Part shown: positions 29,840 through 37,153 of the stretch, piece by piece
How the letters are laid out: each line of letters opens with the position of its first letter
How positions within the stretch are numbered: the first letter of the stretch is position 1
Assembly (NCBI RefSeq): GCF_000341085.1
Contig: NZ_ANBA01000004.1
Coordinates: forward strand, 1-64,000
Reading direction: 5' to 3'
DNA: 64,000 nt
Origin: Nocardiopsis ganjiahuensis DSM 45031
Lineage (GTDB): Bacteria > Actinomycetota > Actinomycetes > Streptosporangiales > Streptosporangiaceae
Notes under the pieces: model-generated
What the model was told of the DNA's origin: nothing
Seen by the model: the letters and a program-made list of their open reading frames with translations, nothing else
Database searches by the model: none
Made by a program: the position numbers and the translations under genes

Positions 29840-30439
29840 CTAGCCACGACTTGCCGCCTCCGCCGGTGGACAGAAAGCGATCTTCAGGACAGATGCTGCC
29901 CCGCCCTCGGCGTCCCAAGTAAACCCAGCTACGCCCAAAGTGAGCAGCACAACCGGCCCGTCGACCCCTCGAGACGGCTCCCACAAGGAAAGTCTGAAAG
30001 GATTTCCCTTGGCGGTCTCCGGCTTCCACCAGAAACCATCGACGGGCGACTCCGGGAAATCGCTGTCACCAGCAGCCCCAGACCAGGTCAGCTCCCCCCA
30101 AACTCCTGACACAAGCTCTGTGTATCGCTGCCAAGCAGCCACACCCTCCTCGACCACAGCCATCTTCTCCTCAACCACCGAAGTCTCAGCCCGCCACTGC
30201 GGATCGAAAAACTTCAGCGACACCACAGGATCCCAGTGCCCGTTGGCGGCAAGCTTGATGACGTTCCCGTGCCGTGTGAGCACCTTGAGGTCACGCTCAA
30301 CCGTTTGTGGCTTCCACTCGTACCGAGCGCACCACTCGTCAAAACCTGGGTGACCAGGAAGCGGAGGACCCTTCCAAATATCCGCCCAACCCACCCGGGC
30401 CAAATCCTCAAGCTCCAGCAGCAATGACTCACTCGACAT
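29840..30439 (-). CDS. Unknown island protein, partner of the downstream tail-bearing protein
   Basis: Acidic cytoplasmic protein of 199 aa, not recognised. Features: MSSESLLLELEDLARVGWAD at the start, many Trp residues (WGELTWSG, DGFWWKPE), and a C-terminal stretch PVVLLTLGVAGFTWDAEGG. ATG 30439 has GGAG six bases upstream; upstream in-frame sequence to 30562 is rejected. It directly precedes and is probably co-transcribed with the protein at 28642-29823, as the small gene at 26913 precedes 26232. A chaperone or immunity role fits this arrangement but is not shown by any motif. Confidence 0.6.
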   Translation of the reverse strand: MSSESLLLELEDLARVGWADIWKGPPLPGHPGFDEWCARYEWKPQTVERDLKVLTRHGNVIKLAANGHWDPVVSLKFFDPQWRAETSVVEEKMAVVEEGVAAWQRYTELVSGVWGELTWSGAAGDSDFPESPVDGFWWKPETAKGNPFRLSLWEPSRGVDGPVVLLTLGVAGFTWDAEGGAASVLKIAFCPPAEAASRG

Positions 30440-30726
30440 ACCAAACTCCACCTGCACAGAACTGCTCCTTTTCATTTCCGGCACCAGCAAGACAACACCG
30501 AACATCCCTTGCACTCCGGGTAAGCCCTGGAGGCATTTGTTGAAGTATCCACCACACCACACAACGCCCGACCCACATAGAGGCGTTGACGATCTGGCTC
30601 ATCTTGTCCGACAGGTCAGCAAGGGCCTCGGCTTCCCCGGGCCCACCCGCCGACGGCCTCGGCCCGCTCGACGGCCACACCCGTCATGGCGTAGACCTGC
30701 TGTGCCGGCCCGTACCCCTGCCCTTG
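30440..30726. other. Non-coding stretch with a possible gene remnant
   Basis: No intact gene. On the minus strand, the frame after the stop at 30727 continues QVYAMTGVAVERAEAVGGWA. A neighbouring frame then gives EALADLSDKMSQIVNASMWV before ending near 30540. The change of frame in the middle suggests a decayed coding sequence of about 60 codons. Confidence 0.35.
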
Positions 30727-31926
30727 TCAGCACATATTCTCGGATCCTCCGACCGACAAGTGGATGTGGTCGTAGTGGTTCTCGGTGTTGTTGCCTCTGT
30801 CCTCCATCGGCGTGGAAACACTCAGCCAATCACCGACGTGACCGTTCTTCCCCCACCAAATCCTCTGCTCGTAGATGACACACAGATTCGTGTATTTATC
30901 ATTGTTCATGATCAGGGCATTGATCACCTGACGCGCCTTGGCGTGAGACTCCTGATGCACAATGGAAGCATTGTGTTCAGGATACCCGACATAGAAGTCG
31001 CAAGCATTTCCACTGCCATGCTTTCCGTCATCTCCAGGTCGAATGCAGTGATAGTTTTCCTGGTTTTCCCCGATATTTCCACCCGGTGTCATATTGGCCA
31101 ACCAAACCCCCTGATCACCAAAGGTAGTGGCCATGACGATATAGAGCTCACACATCTCGGGATGGAGGGTGGGCGACCATCTGGAAGTGGGAACTCGATC
31201 GGGCCTTCCGCCACATTCCGCATTTGGGTCGACCGCCAACTCCGTGAACGCCAGGGAGTCATAGTGCTCTTTGCGCTCGATGACTTTGTCATAATATTCT
31301 TGCCCCGCGTTGTATCCGCCGATCGCGCTCCTCAGGCCGCTGTCAGTGGTGAGGTCGTTGTTACCGCTCTCACACAGGTGACCCACTGCGGCCGCCGCCG
31401 CATCGAAGACGTTCTGCGGGTCCTTTTCCCCATCGTCATTCCCGTCCTCCCCGTAGATCTCCCATGACCCAGGGATGAACTGCATGGGGCCAACAGCGCG
31501 GTCCCAGTCCGTGTCACCGTCGTACTCACCCTCATCCGTGTCTCGGATGGCCTGGGTGTTGTTGCTTCCATTGAGTGCGATTCCGATGATCGGAGGGCTG
31601 ACCTTCCCGTTCGCGTCAATGGCCCGGCCGGTGTTCGAGCCACCGTCGGAGGAACTGTAGGTTGCGTGCTTGGTCTCCACCCACCCGATAGCGGCCACCA
31701 GGGTCCACGTCATTCCCTGGCAACCTGGAGAGATTTCTTCGGCGCGCTGGGTGGCCATGAAGTAGGCCTGCAGCAGGGTGGGATCGATACCCTCAACCTC
31801 CGCAGGAAATCCAGCCGCGTGGGCGAATCCATCCATCTCGTCGGTAAACATCATCACGAATATCATCACGAACACGAGCGGAATGACAAAGAAACCGACC
31901 GGGAGCAGTACCAGCAATGCCCTCAA
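30727..31926 (-). CDS. Membrane-anchored lytic transglycosylase with C-terminal ARB_07466-like domain
   Basis: Peptidoglycan hydrolase of 399 aa, the likely VirB1-like wall-opening enzyme of the secretion cluster. An N-terminal anchor helix (residues 4-27) is followed by an MltB/SLT-type domain with the catalytic Glu84 (LVAAIGWVETKHATY), RAVGPMQFIPGSWEIYG and IGGYNAGQEYYDKV. The C-terminal 120 residues, with CDFYVGYPEHN and STPMEDRGNNTENHYDHIHL, match the ARB_07466-type domain often fused to such enzymes in actinobacteria. The start codon is TTG 31926 with GGAG upstream. It is transcribed away from the main operon from a shared A+T-rich intergenic region. Confidence 0.85.
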   Translation of the reverse strand: MRALLVLLPVGFFVIPLVFVMIFVMMFTDEMDGFAHAAGFPAEVEGIDPTLLQAYFMATQRAEEISPGCQGMTWTLVAAIGWVETKHATYSSSDGGSNTGRAIDANGKVSPPIIGIALNGSNNTQAIRDTDEGEYDGDTDWDRAVGPMQFIPGSWEIYGEDGNDDGEKDPQNVFDAAAAAVGHLCESGNNDLTTDSGLRSAIGGYNAGQEYYDKVIERKEHYDSLAFTELAVDPNAECGGRPDRVPTSRWSPTLHPEMCELYIVMATTFGDQGVWLANMTPGGNIGENQENYHCIRPGDDGKHGSGNACDFYVGYPEHNASIVHQESHAKARQVINALIMNNDKYTNLCVIYEQRIWWGKNGHVGDWLSVSTPMEDRGNNTENHYDHIHLSVGGSENMC

Positions 31927-32255
31927 AAATTCACTCCGATTCCATCACGCAGCAAAAAATCGATGTTTCGACCGTCTTCGCGTGACCAAGCGCTCCACTC
32001 TCACAAAAGAGGCCTGCTTCGACGGGATCCGTCGACTCAAGTCCCAAACGCTTGGCTCAGCCCCGCCAGAACCCTCGACGAGCTCCAATATCATTCGACC
32101 CCAATCGAATCAACATCTTCCTCATAACGACTTCGGCCTTCCTTCTGTCCTCCCCCGGGGAGCATCCCAGCCGGCACCCCCTCCTCTTCGATGCCCTCTG
32201 TAGCATTCCGATGACTCTGGCCCGATTACAAGCTGCCTAAATATGTGGAGAACGT
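31927..32255. other. Divergent control region of the secretion cluster
   Basis: About 330 bases without a supported gene, A+T-rich for this genome, between the transglycosylase gene (leftward) and the DUF6668 gene (rightward). It must contain both promoters. I cannot assign -35/-10 boxes with confidence; TAAATA at 32238-32243 is a candidate. Confidence 0.45.
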
Positions 32256-32879
32256 GTGTCCGATTCTCACAATCCATGGATTTCCCCTGATGAGAGGCCA
32301 AACGAAGACGAGCCGGCGAGCCGTCCGGTCGAGGACGGTCTACATGACATCAAGGTGGAAACGACCGGACCAGTAGCCCCTCAGCCAGGCAATGGCATCA
32401 CCGCCAACGGCGGACTACCTGTCCGAACAACAGCAGAAAAGGCCAGGTTGTGGTGGGTGGGAGCACATGGAGGAGCTGGGGAGACCACGCTCTCGAAGCT
32501 CCTGAATGGATCACGTGACGCACATCATGCATGGCCGGTTCCGGCCAATCCCGAGCTCGGTTCTTCCGCTGTCGTTCTCTGCTGTCGAACCAACGCGGCA
32601 GGACTTCAGGCAGCTCAGGAAGCCCTGACCCAATGGGCCTCGGGGGCCGTGCCCGGTGTTCAGCTGCTCGGGCTGGTCCTGATCGCGGATGCGCCGACCA
32701 AACTGCCCAAGGCCCTCAAGGAGTACTCCAAGCTGGTCGGCGGAGGAGCACCGCGCACCTGGGACCTCCCTTGGGTCGAAGAGTGGCGTACCGACTCACC
32801 CGCCACGAATTCGGACCTACGAAGCTCGAACCGAAAGCTCCGCCGCTTCATCAGAAGCGCCGAACACCTCATCACCTGA
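32256..32879 (+). CDS. DUF6668-like protein with degenerate P-loop
   Basis: Protein of 207 aa. After a disordered N-terminus of 60 residues, RLWWVGAHGGAGETTLSKLL (residues 64-83) looks like a Walker A motif GxxGxGKT in which Lys is replaced by Glu. Two later strands (SAVVLCCRTNAAGLQAAQEA and VQLLGLVLIADAPTKLPK) complete a SIMIBI-like core. I recognise this as DUF6668, found in actinobacterial plasmids and conjugation-like loci. ATP hydrolysis is unlikely without the Lys; it may act as a regulator or partner of the MinD-type ATPase at 43971-46232. GTG 32256 has GGAG five bases upstream. It is the first gene of the rightward operon. Confidence 0.7.
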   Translation: MSDSHNPWISPDERPNEDEPASRPVEDGLHDIKVETTGPVAPQPGNGITANGGLPVRTTAEKARLWWVGAHGGAGETTLSKLLNGSRDAHHAWPVPANPELGSSAVVLCCRTNAAGLQAAQEALTQWASGAVPGVQLLGLVLIADAPTKLPKALKEYSKLVGGGAPRTWDLPWVEEWRTDSPATNSDLRSSNRKLRRFIRSAEHLIT

Positions 32880-32903
32880 CCCACCGAAAGAAGAAACACC
32901 CCC

Positions 32904-33203
32904 ATGTTCGAAACCATCGAGTTCGCTTCTACGGCCCTGGCCAGCGCCCCCATGTTCATCGACAACGTCGACACCCAGGCTCCCCCGGGGCTGGACTCCG
33001 GCTTCACCACCATCCTCGGCTGGGCCAAGTGGCTCGCCCTCGCTGTCTGTGTCCTGGGCCTGATCATCGCCGGGGCCCTCATGGCCATTCAGTCCCGTCG
33101 GGGTGAGGGCGGCGAACACATGAGCAAGATCGGAATGGTGCTGGCCGGAGTCATCATCATCTCGGCCGCCACAAGCCTGGTTTCCTTCCTCATCGACGCC
33201 TGA
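32904..33203 (+). CDS. VirB2/TrbC-like pilin subunit
   Basis: Small membrane protein of 99 aa with the size and layout of type IV secretion pilins. It has an N-terminal segment of 33 residues (possibly processed), helix 1 (about 42-63, LALAVCVLGLIIAGALMAIQ), a short charged loop SRRGEGGEHMSKI, and helix 2 (about 77-97). The loop and both helices closely resemble residues 93-157 of the VirB6-like protein at 34027-35667. Position ahead of VirB8-, VirB6- and VirB4-like genes supports the call. It lies 24 bp after the DUF6668 gene with a weak GAAAGAAG ribosome site. Assembly into a pilus is inference. Confidence 0.65.
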   Translation: MFETIEFASTALASAPMFIDNVDTQAPPGLDSGFTTILGWAKWLALAVCVLGLIIAGALMAIQSRRGEGGEHMSKIGMVLAGVIIISAATSLVSFLIDA

Positions 33204-33238
33204 GGGCCTGTCATCGTCGTGTCTTAAGCGAGGCGTGA

Positions 33239-34027
33239 ATGAGTGAGAAGAAGCCGCAGGTCTCTGTTGCGACCATCGTCTCCGGGGTCTTCCTCGCCGT
33301 GGTCGTCATCGGGGGTCTCATCACGATTTTGTGGCCCCAGGACGAAACCCCGGCCGAAGACGGGTCCACAGCAACCGAGGGTGGCGAGAAGGGCCCGGAG
33401 GAGGACGCGGAGGAGGACGCGGAGGAGGACGCGGCCCCTGTCCCGTCCAGCCCTCCGTCGGCGGATCCTTCCTTCACCGCCTCCGCGAGCGGCAGCCTCT
33501 GCGGGCTCGAGCCGCACGAGACGGGCTTCGAGTACCTCATGGACCAGCACACCGAATGGGACGACGTCAACGGTATGCGTGCCCCGAGCAGCGCGGAGGA
33601 CGGCCCCGGGGTGGAAGACGGCGCAGTCCGCTACTGCTATTCGCGAACGGCTGACGGTGCCGCCCTGGCCGCGGCCAACTTCCTCGTTCTGGTCAACATG
33701 TACCCCGACCAGATGGACAGCAACTGGGAAAGACTCATCGCGCCCGGACCGGGGCGGGACGACTTCATTTCGGGGCTCGAAGAGGAGCCGGAGACAGATG
33801 CCGCTCCGGCACAGATCATCGGCGCGAAGATCGTTTCCTACACCGAGGACTCCGCGCGGGTGAGCATTGCGATCACCTCCACTGACGGCATGAACGTGAG
33901 TATGTCCTTCGACCTGGACTGGGTCGAAGGGGACTGGAAAATCGCTGTGAACGACGACGGCACAGCTGATCCGAACATGACCGTGCTCAACCAACTCACA
34001 GGGTTCACCCCCTGGGCGGCGATCTGA
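33239..34027 (+). CDS. VirB8/TcpC-like single-pass membrane protein
   Basis: Protein of 262 aa: a short cytoplasmic start, one helix (residues 10-31, TIVSGVFLAVVVIGGLITIL), then an extracellular part. A low-complexity linker contains three EEDA units encoded by a 12-bp tandem repeat (33397-33432). The following 160 residues (LCGLEPHETGFEYLM onward, ending VEGDWKIAVND and LTGFTPW) have the NTF2-like layout of VirB8-type scaffold proteins: helix, helix, then beta-sheet with a GDWKI-type strand. Two Cys (SLCGL, RYCYS) may form a disulfide. The stop TGA overlaps the ATG of the next gene (TGATG). Function by analogy only. Confidence 0.6.
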   Translation: MSEKKPQVSVATIVSGVFLAVVVIGGLITILWPQDETPAEDGSTATEGGEKGPEEDAEEDAEEDAAPVPSSPPSADPSFTASASGSLCGLEPHETGFEYLMDQHTEWDDVNGMRAPSSAEDGPGVEDGAVRYCYSRTADGAALAAANFLVLVNMYPDQMDSNWERLIAPGPGRDDFISGLEEEPETDAAPAQIIGAKIVSYTEDSARVSIAITSTDGMNVSMSFDLDWVEGDWKIAVNDDGTADPNMTVLNQLTGFTPWAAI

Positions 34028-35667
34028 TGAGCGATGAAGACTGCGGATGGGACATCAAGTGTGGCATAGAGAGCATCATCGTGAGCGTAACCGATAGATG
34101 GAAAGAGGATTTCGCAGACGCTACCAACAGCGTCGTCGAAACAATGCTCACCTTCTGGCTGGACAAGCCGACCAGAAGAATCGATGACGGAGGGGAGGTG
34201 GCGAGCGACGGGTTCAACACGAACGCGGATATCGTCTACCCCGGCTCCAGCTCGGACGATCCCAGTGTCTACAGCAATGTGGCGCCGGACACCACCGGGC
34301 ATTTCGCTGAAATCCTGGGCCTCATGACCTGGGTCGGATTAGCTGTCGCCGTTCTGTCCATCATCTTACTCGGCGCGATGATGGGGATCGCCAGATCAAG
34401 GGGTGAGGGAGGCCAGCACCTGACGAAGATCACAGTGGTCCTGGGATCTGTCATTCTCATTTCAGGTGCGACTTCGTTCATCGGCGGTTTCATGACCCTG
34501 ATGGGGGACCGGCCAATTCCAGGAAGCGGAGTCGGCTTCCTCCAGAGCCGACTCCACTTCTATGTCGGTGTCGCAGCCATCGCCTCGGTCATTTTCGCCG
34601 GAGTCAAAATGGCTTGGGAGCAACGAGCCGACCCCGGCAAGGAGCTCCTCAAGTCATTGCTGACGCTGCTGATCGTCGCGATGGCCTCGGTGACCTTCAT
34701 CAACACCGCGATCCTCCTTGCCGACGAGTTCTCACTCTGGATCATCAAGGAAGCCGTCGCCGAAACCGATGCCGGAGCGATCGCTACGGCTTTCCTGGCC
34801 GCCACCGGTATGGCCGCGATGGCCGGCATGGGCGGCGGTCTCGTACTGATCATCCTGCTCGCTCTGTTCATCATCCTCGTCGGCCTGATCCAGTTCATCA
34901 TGATGATCGTCCGCGACGGGATGCTCATCCTCCTTGCGGGCGTCCTCCCCCTCACTGCCTCCTTCACCAACACCCAGATGGGGAAACAGTGGTTCCAGAA
35001 GGCCGTGGGTTGGCTGGTCGCCTTTCTGTTGTACAAGCCGGTGGCAGCGATCGTCTACGCGCTGGTGTTCGTCATGCTGCAATTCGACGGCAACGCCGAC
35101 ACCGGCACGGAAATCGTGGACAACCTCACGAACATCATCATCGGGCTCACCATGATGCTCGTCGCGGTCTTCGCGCTTCCCGCGCTCATGAAGTTCGTCG
35201 CTCCCGCGGTGGGCGCGGCCGCGGGTGGATCCGCGGCGACCACCGTGTCCTCTTCCGGCTCCGGCTCTCAGGACATGCCCTCCGGAGCCAGTGGCGGAGG
35301 TGGCGGCGGCCGTAGCGGCGGTGGCGGCGGAGGCGGCGGAGGCGGCGGTCAGCCGTCCGGCAATTCGGGTTCTGCTTCCAAGTCCAGCGCACCTGGCGGT
35401 GGCACTCCCGGAGGCGGCGGTTCGGGCGCTGGGGCCGGAGCGGGCGGTGGCGCGGCGGGCGGCGGAGCGGCAGGCGGCGGCGCGGCGGCAGGCGGCGGCG
35501 CGGCAGCGGGCGGCGGCGCGGCCGGCAGTGCGGCGATGAAGTCCAACCCCAAGACCGCGGCCATCTACGCCGCGGCCAAGGCCGCCCAGCAAGTGGCGAG
35601 CAAGACCCAGCAGACGATGAACGACGCAGTCGAAGGCGGGGAGGGACCCAGTGGCAGCCAACGCTGA
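34027..35667 (+). CDS. VirB6/TrbL-like polytopic membrane protein with N-terminal pilin-like domain
   Basis: Membrane protein of 546 aa. Residues 93-157 (ILGLMTWVGLAVAVLSIILL, loop RSRGEGGQHLTKI, second helix) repeat the pilin-like protein encoded at 32904. There follow about five helices: 179-195, 209-232, a long pair in 258-305, then 322-345 and 365-385. These include the Gly-rich AGMGGGLVLIILLALFIILV and MIVRDGMLILLAGVLPL, typical of VirB6/TrbL inner-membrane channel proteins. The last 150 residues are Gly/Ala/Ser-rich and encoded by long GGC runs, then KTAAIYAAAKAAQQVAS. It starts one base inside the previous stop codon and overlaps the next gene by 17 bp. Confidence 0.75.
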   Translation: MSDEDCGWDIKCGIESIIVSVTDRWKEDFADATNSVVETMLTFWLDKPTRRIDDGGEVASDGFNTNADIVYPGSSSDDPSVYSNVAPDTTGHFAEILGLMTWVGLAVAVLSIILLGAMMGIARSRGEGGQHLTKITVVLGSVILISGATSFIGGFMTLMGDRPIPGSGVGFLQSRLHFYVGVAAIASVIFAGVKMAWEQRADPGKELLKSLLTLLIVAMASVTFINTAILLADEFSLWIIKEAVAETDAGAIATAFLAATGMAAMAGMGGGLVLIILLALFIILVGLIQFIMMIVRDGMLILLAGVLPLTASFTNTQMGKQWFQKAVGWLVAFLLYKPVAAIVYALVFVMLQFDGNADTGTEIVDNLTNIIIGLTMMLVAVFALPALMKFVAPAVGAAAGGSAATTVSSSGSGSQDMPSGASGGGGGGRSGGGGGGGGGGGQPSGNSGSASKSSAPGGGTPGGGGSGAGAGAGGGAAGGGAAGGGAAAGGGAAAGGGAAGSAAMKSNPKTAAIYAAAKAAQQVASKTQQTMNDAVEGGEGPSGSQR

Positions 35668-37153
35668 CCTCGCCCGCACAGTCCGGACCTACGGCAACTG
35701 GAGGCGACCCGCCTCCGCGGGGATCATGGGGCTCGGGACTCTGGGCACCATGTTCCTCCTCGGCAGCCTGATCATCATCGTGTTCGTGGTCATGATCGGG
35801 GGAATGCTGCGCGGCGCCATCGCGGCCGCCTTCCTCGGAATCGTCTTGGTAGGCGTGCTCACCAAGGACAAACACGGCAAAAGCGCCATGTCGAAGATCG
35901 GAGTACGCATGCTCTGGTGGAAGGCCCGGATGCTGGGCGCGCACCTCTACAGGTCGGGCCCGCTCGGCCGGGCGGCCTGGGGCCGCTACCAGCTCCCCGG
36001 TATCGCCGCTCCCCTGCGCCTGAGTGAGCACAAGGACTCCTACGGGCGTCCGTTCGCCCTCCTGCACATGCCCTCGGCGAATCACTTCACCTGTGTCATC
36101 GCTTCCGAACCCGACGGCGCGGCCCTGGTCGACATGGAACAGGTCGACTCCTGGGTGGCCGAGTGGGGCCACTGGCTGGCCAACCTGGGGGACGAGGCGG
36201 GTATGGTCGCGGCCTCCGTGACCGTGGAGACAGCGCCGGACACCGGCACCAGGTTGACCCGGGAGGTCATGGGGCAGATCGACGAGGAGGCTCCGGAGTT
36301 CGCTCAGCGGGTTCTTCTGGAGACGGTCGAGGCCTATCCCCACGGCTCCTCCACCGTCCGGGCCTTCGTCGCACTGACCTTCAGCCCGGGCAAGGAGAAG
36401 AAGTCCACCCCGGAGGAGATGGGACGGGAGATCGCCACCCACATCCCCGGTCTGACCCAGAGCCTCGCCGGGACCGGTGCCGGCGCGGCTCGGCCCATGG
36501 ACGCCCAGGAACTCTGCGAGGTCGTCCTCACCGCCTACGACCCGGCCGCCGCGGTCCTCATCGAGGAGGCCAAGGCTGTCGGAGAGACACCTGAGATCTC
36601 CTGGGCCGACGTGGGCCCCACAGCTCATCAGGCGGGGTGGGACAAGCTTCGGCATGACAGCGCCCTGTCCGTCTCCTGGACGATGACCAGCGCCCCCCGC
36701 GGAAACGTCCAGTCGAGCATTCTGACCCGCCTGCTCACGCCCCACGGGGACATCGCGCGCAAACGGGTGACGATGCTGTACCGACCGCTCGACCCCGCAC
36801 GAACCGCCGCCATCGTCGAGGCGGACCTGCGGGCCGCGCAGTTCAGGGCGACCTCCAATGCCAAGCCCACCGCGCGAGACCTCATGGAGTCCCGTTCGGC
36901 TCAGGCGACAGCTTCGGAGGAGGCGGCCGGTGCCGGCCTGGTGAACTTCGGCATGATCGTCACGGCCACCGTGGACGACCTGGACAAGGAAGCGGACGCG
37001 CGCGCGGCCATCATGAATCTCGCCGCGGCCTCGCGGCTGCGCCTCCGTCCCGCGTACGGCGCGCAGGACTCCACCTTCGCGGCGAGCCTTCCCCTGGGCA
37101 TCGTGTTGCCCGCACACCTCAGGATCCCCGTCGAGATCAGGGAGCAGATGTGA
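35651..37153 (+). CDS. SCO6880 family protein (VirB3/VirB4 N-terminal-like)
   Basis: Protein of 500 aa recognised as the SCO6880 family, a membrane component of actinobacterial type IV secretion-like loci. Two N-terminal helices (about 25-70: FLLGSLIIIVFVVMIGGM and AAFLGIVLVGVL) resemble VirB3/PrgI. The remaining 400 residues (YGRPFALLHMPSANHFTCVI, WVAEWGHWLANLGDE, VTMLYRPLDPARTAAIVEAD, ARAAIMNLAAASRLRLRPAY) resemble the N-terminal, non-ATPase half of VirB4. Together with the next gene it therefore makes a split VirB4. GTG 35651 has GGAGGG upstream. Its stop overlaps the next GTG (GTGA). Confidence 0.85.
   Translation: MAANADLARTVRTYGNWRRPASAGIMGLGTLGTMFLLGSLIIIVFVVMIGGMLRGAIAAAFLGIVLVGVLTKDKHGKSAMSKIGVRMLWWKARMLGAHLYRSGPLGRAAWGRYQLPGIAAPLRLSEHKDSYGRPFALLHMPSANHFTCVIASEPDGAALVDMEQVDSWVAEWGHWLANLGDEAGMVAASVTVETAPDTGTRLTREVMGQIDEEAPEFAQRVLLETVEAYPHGSSTVRAFVALTFSPGKEKKSTPEEMGREIATHIPGLTQSLAGTGAGAARPMDAQELCEVVLTAYDPAAAVLIEEAKAVGETPEISWADVGPTAHQAGWDKLRHDSALSVSWTMTSAPRGNVQSSILTRLLTPHGDIARKRVTMLYRPLDPARTAAIVEADLRAAQFRATSNAKPTARDLMESRSAQATASEEAAGAGLVNFGMIVTATVDDLDKEADARAAIMNLAAASRLRLRPAYGAQDSTFAASLPLGIVLPAHLRIPVEIREQM

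Noticed and set aside
33397-33432. Three 12-bp repeats as a regulatory iteron
   Set aside because: They are in frame within the VirB8-like gene and encode a flexible EEDA linker; no replication gene is nearby.
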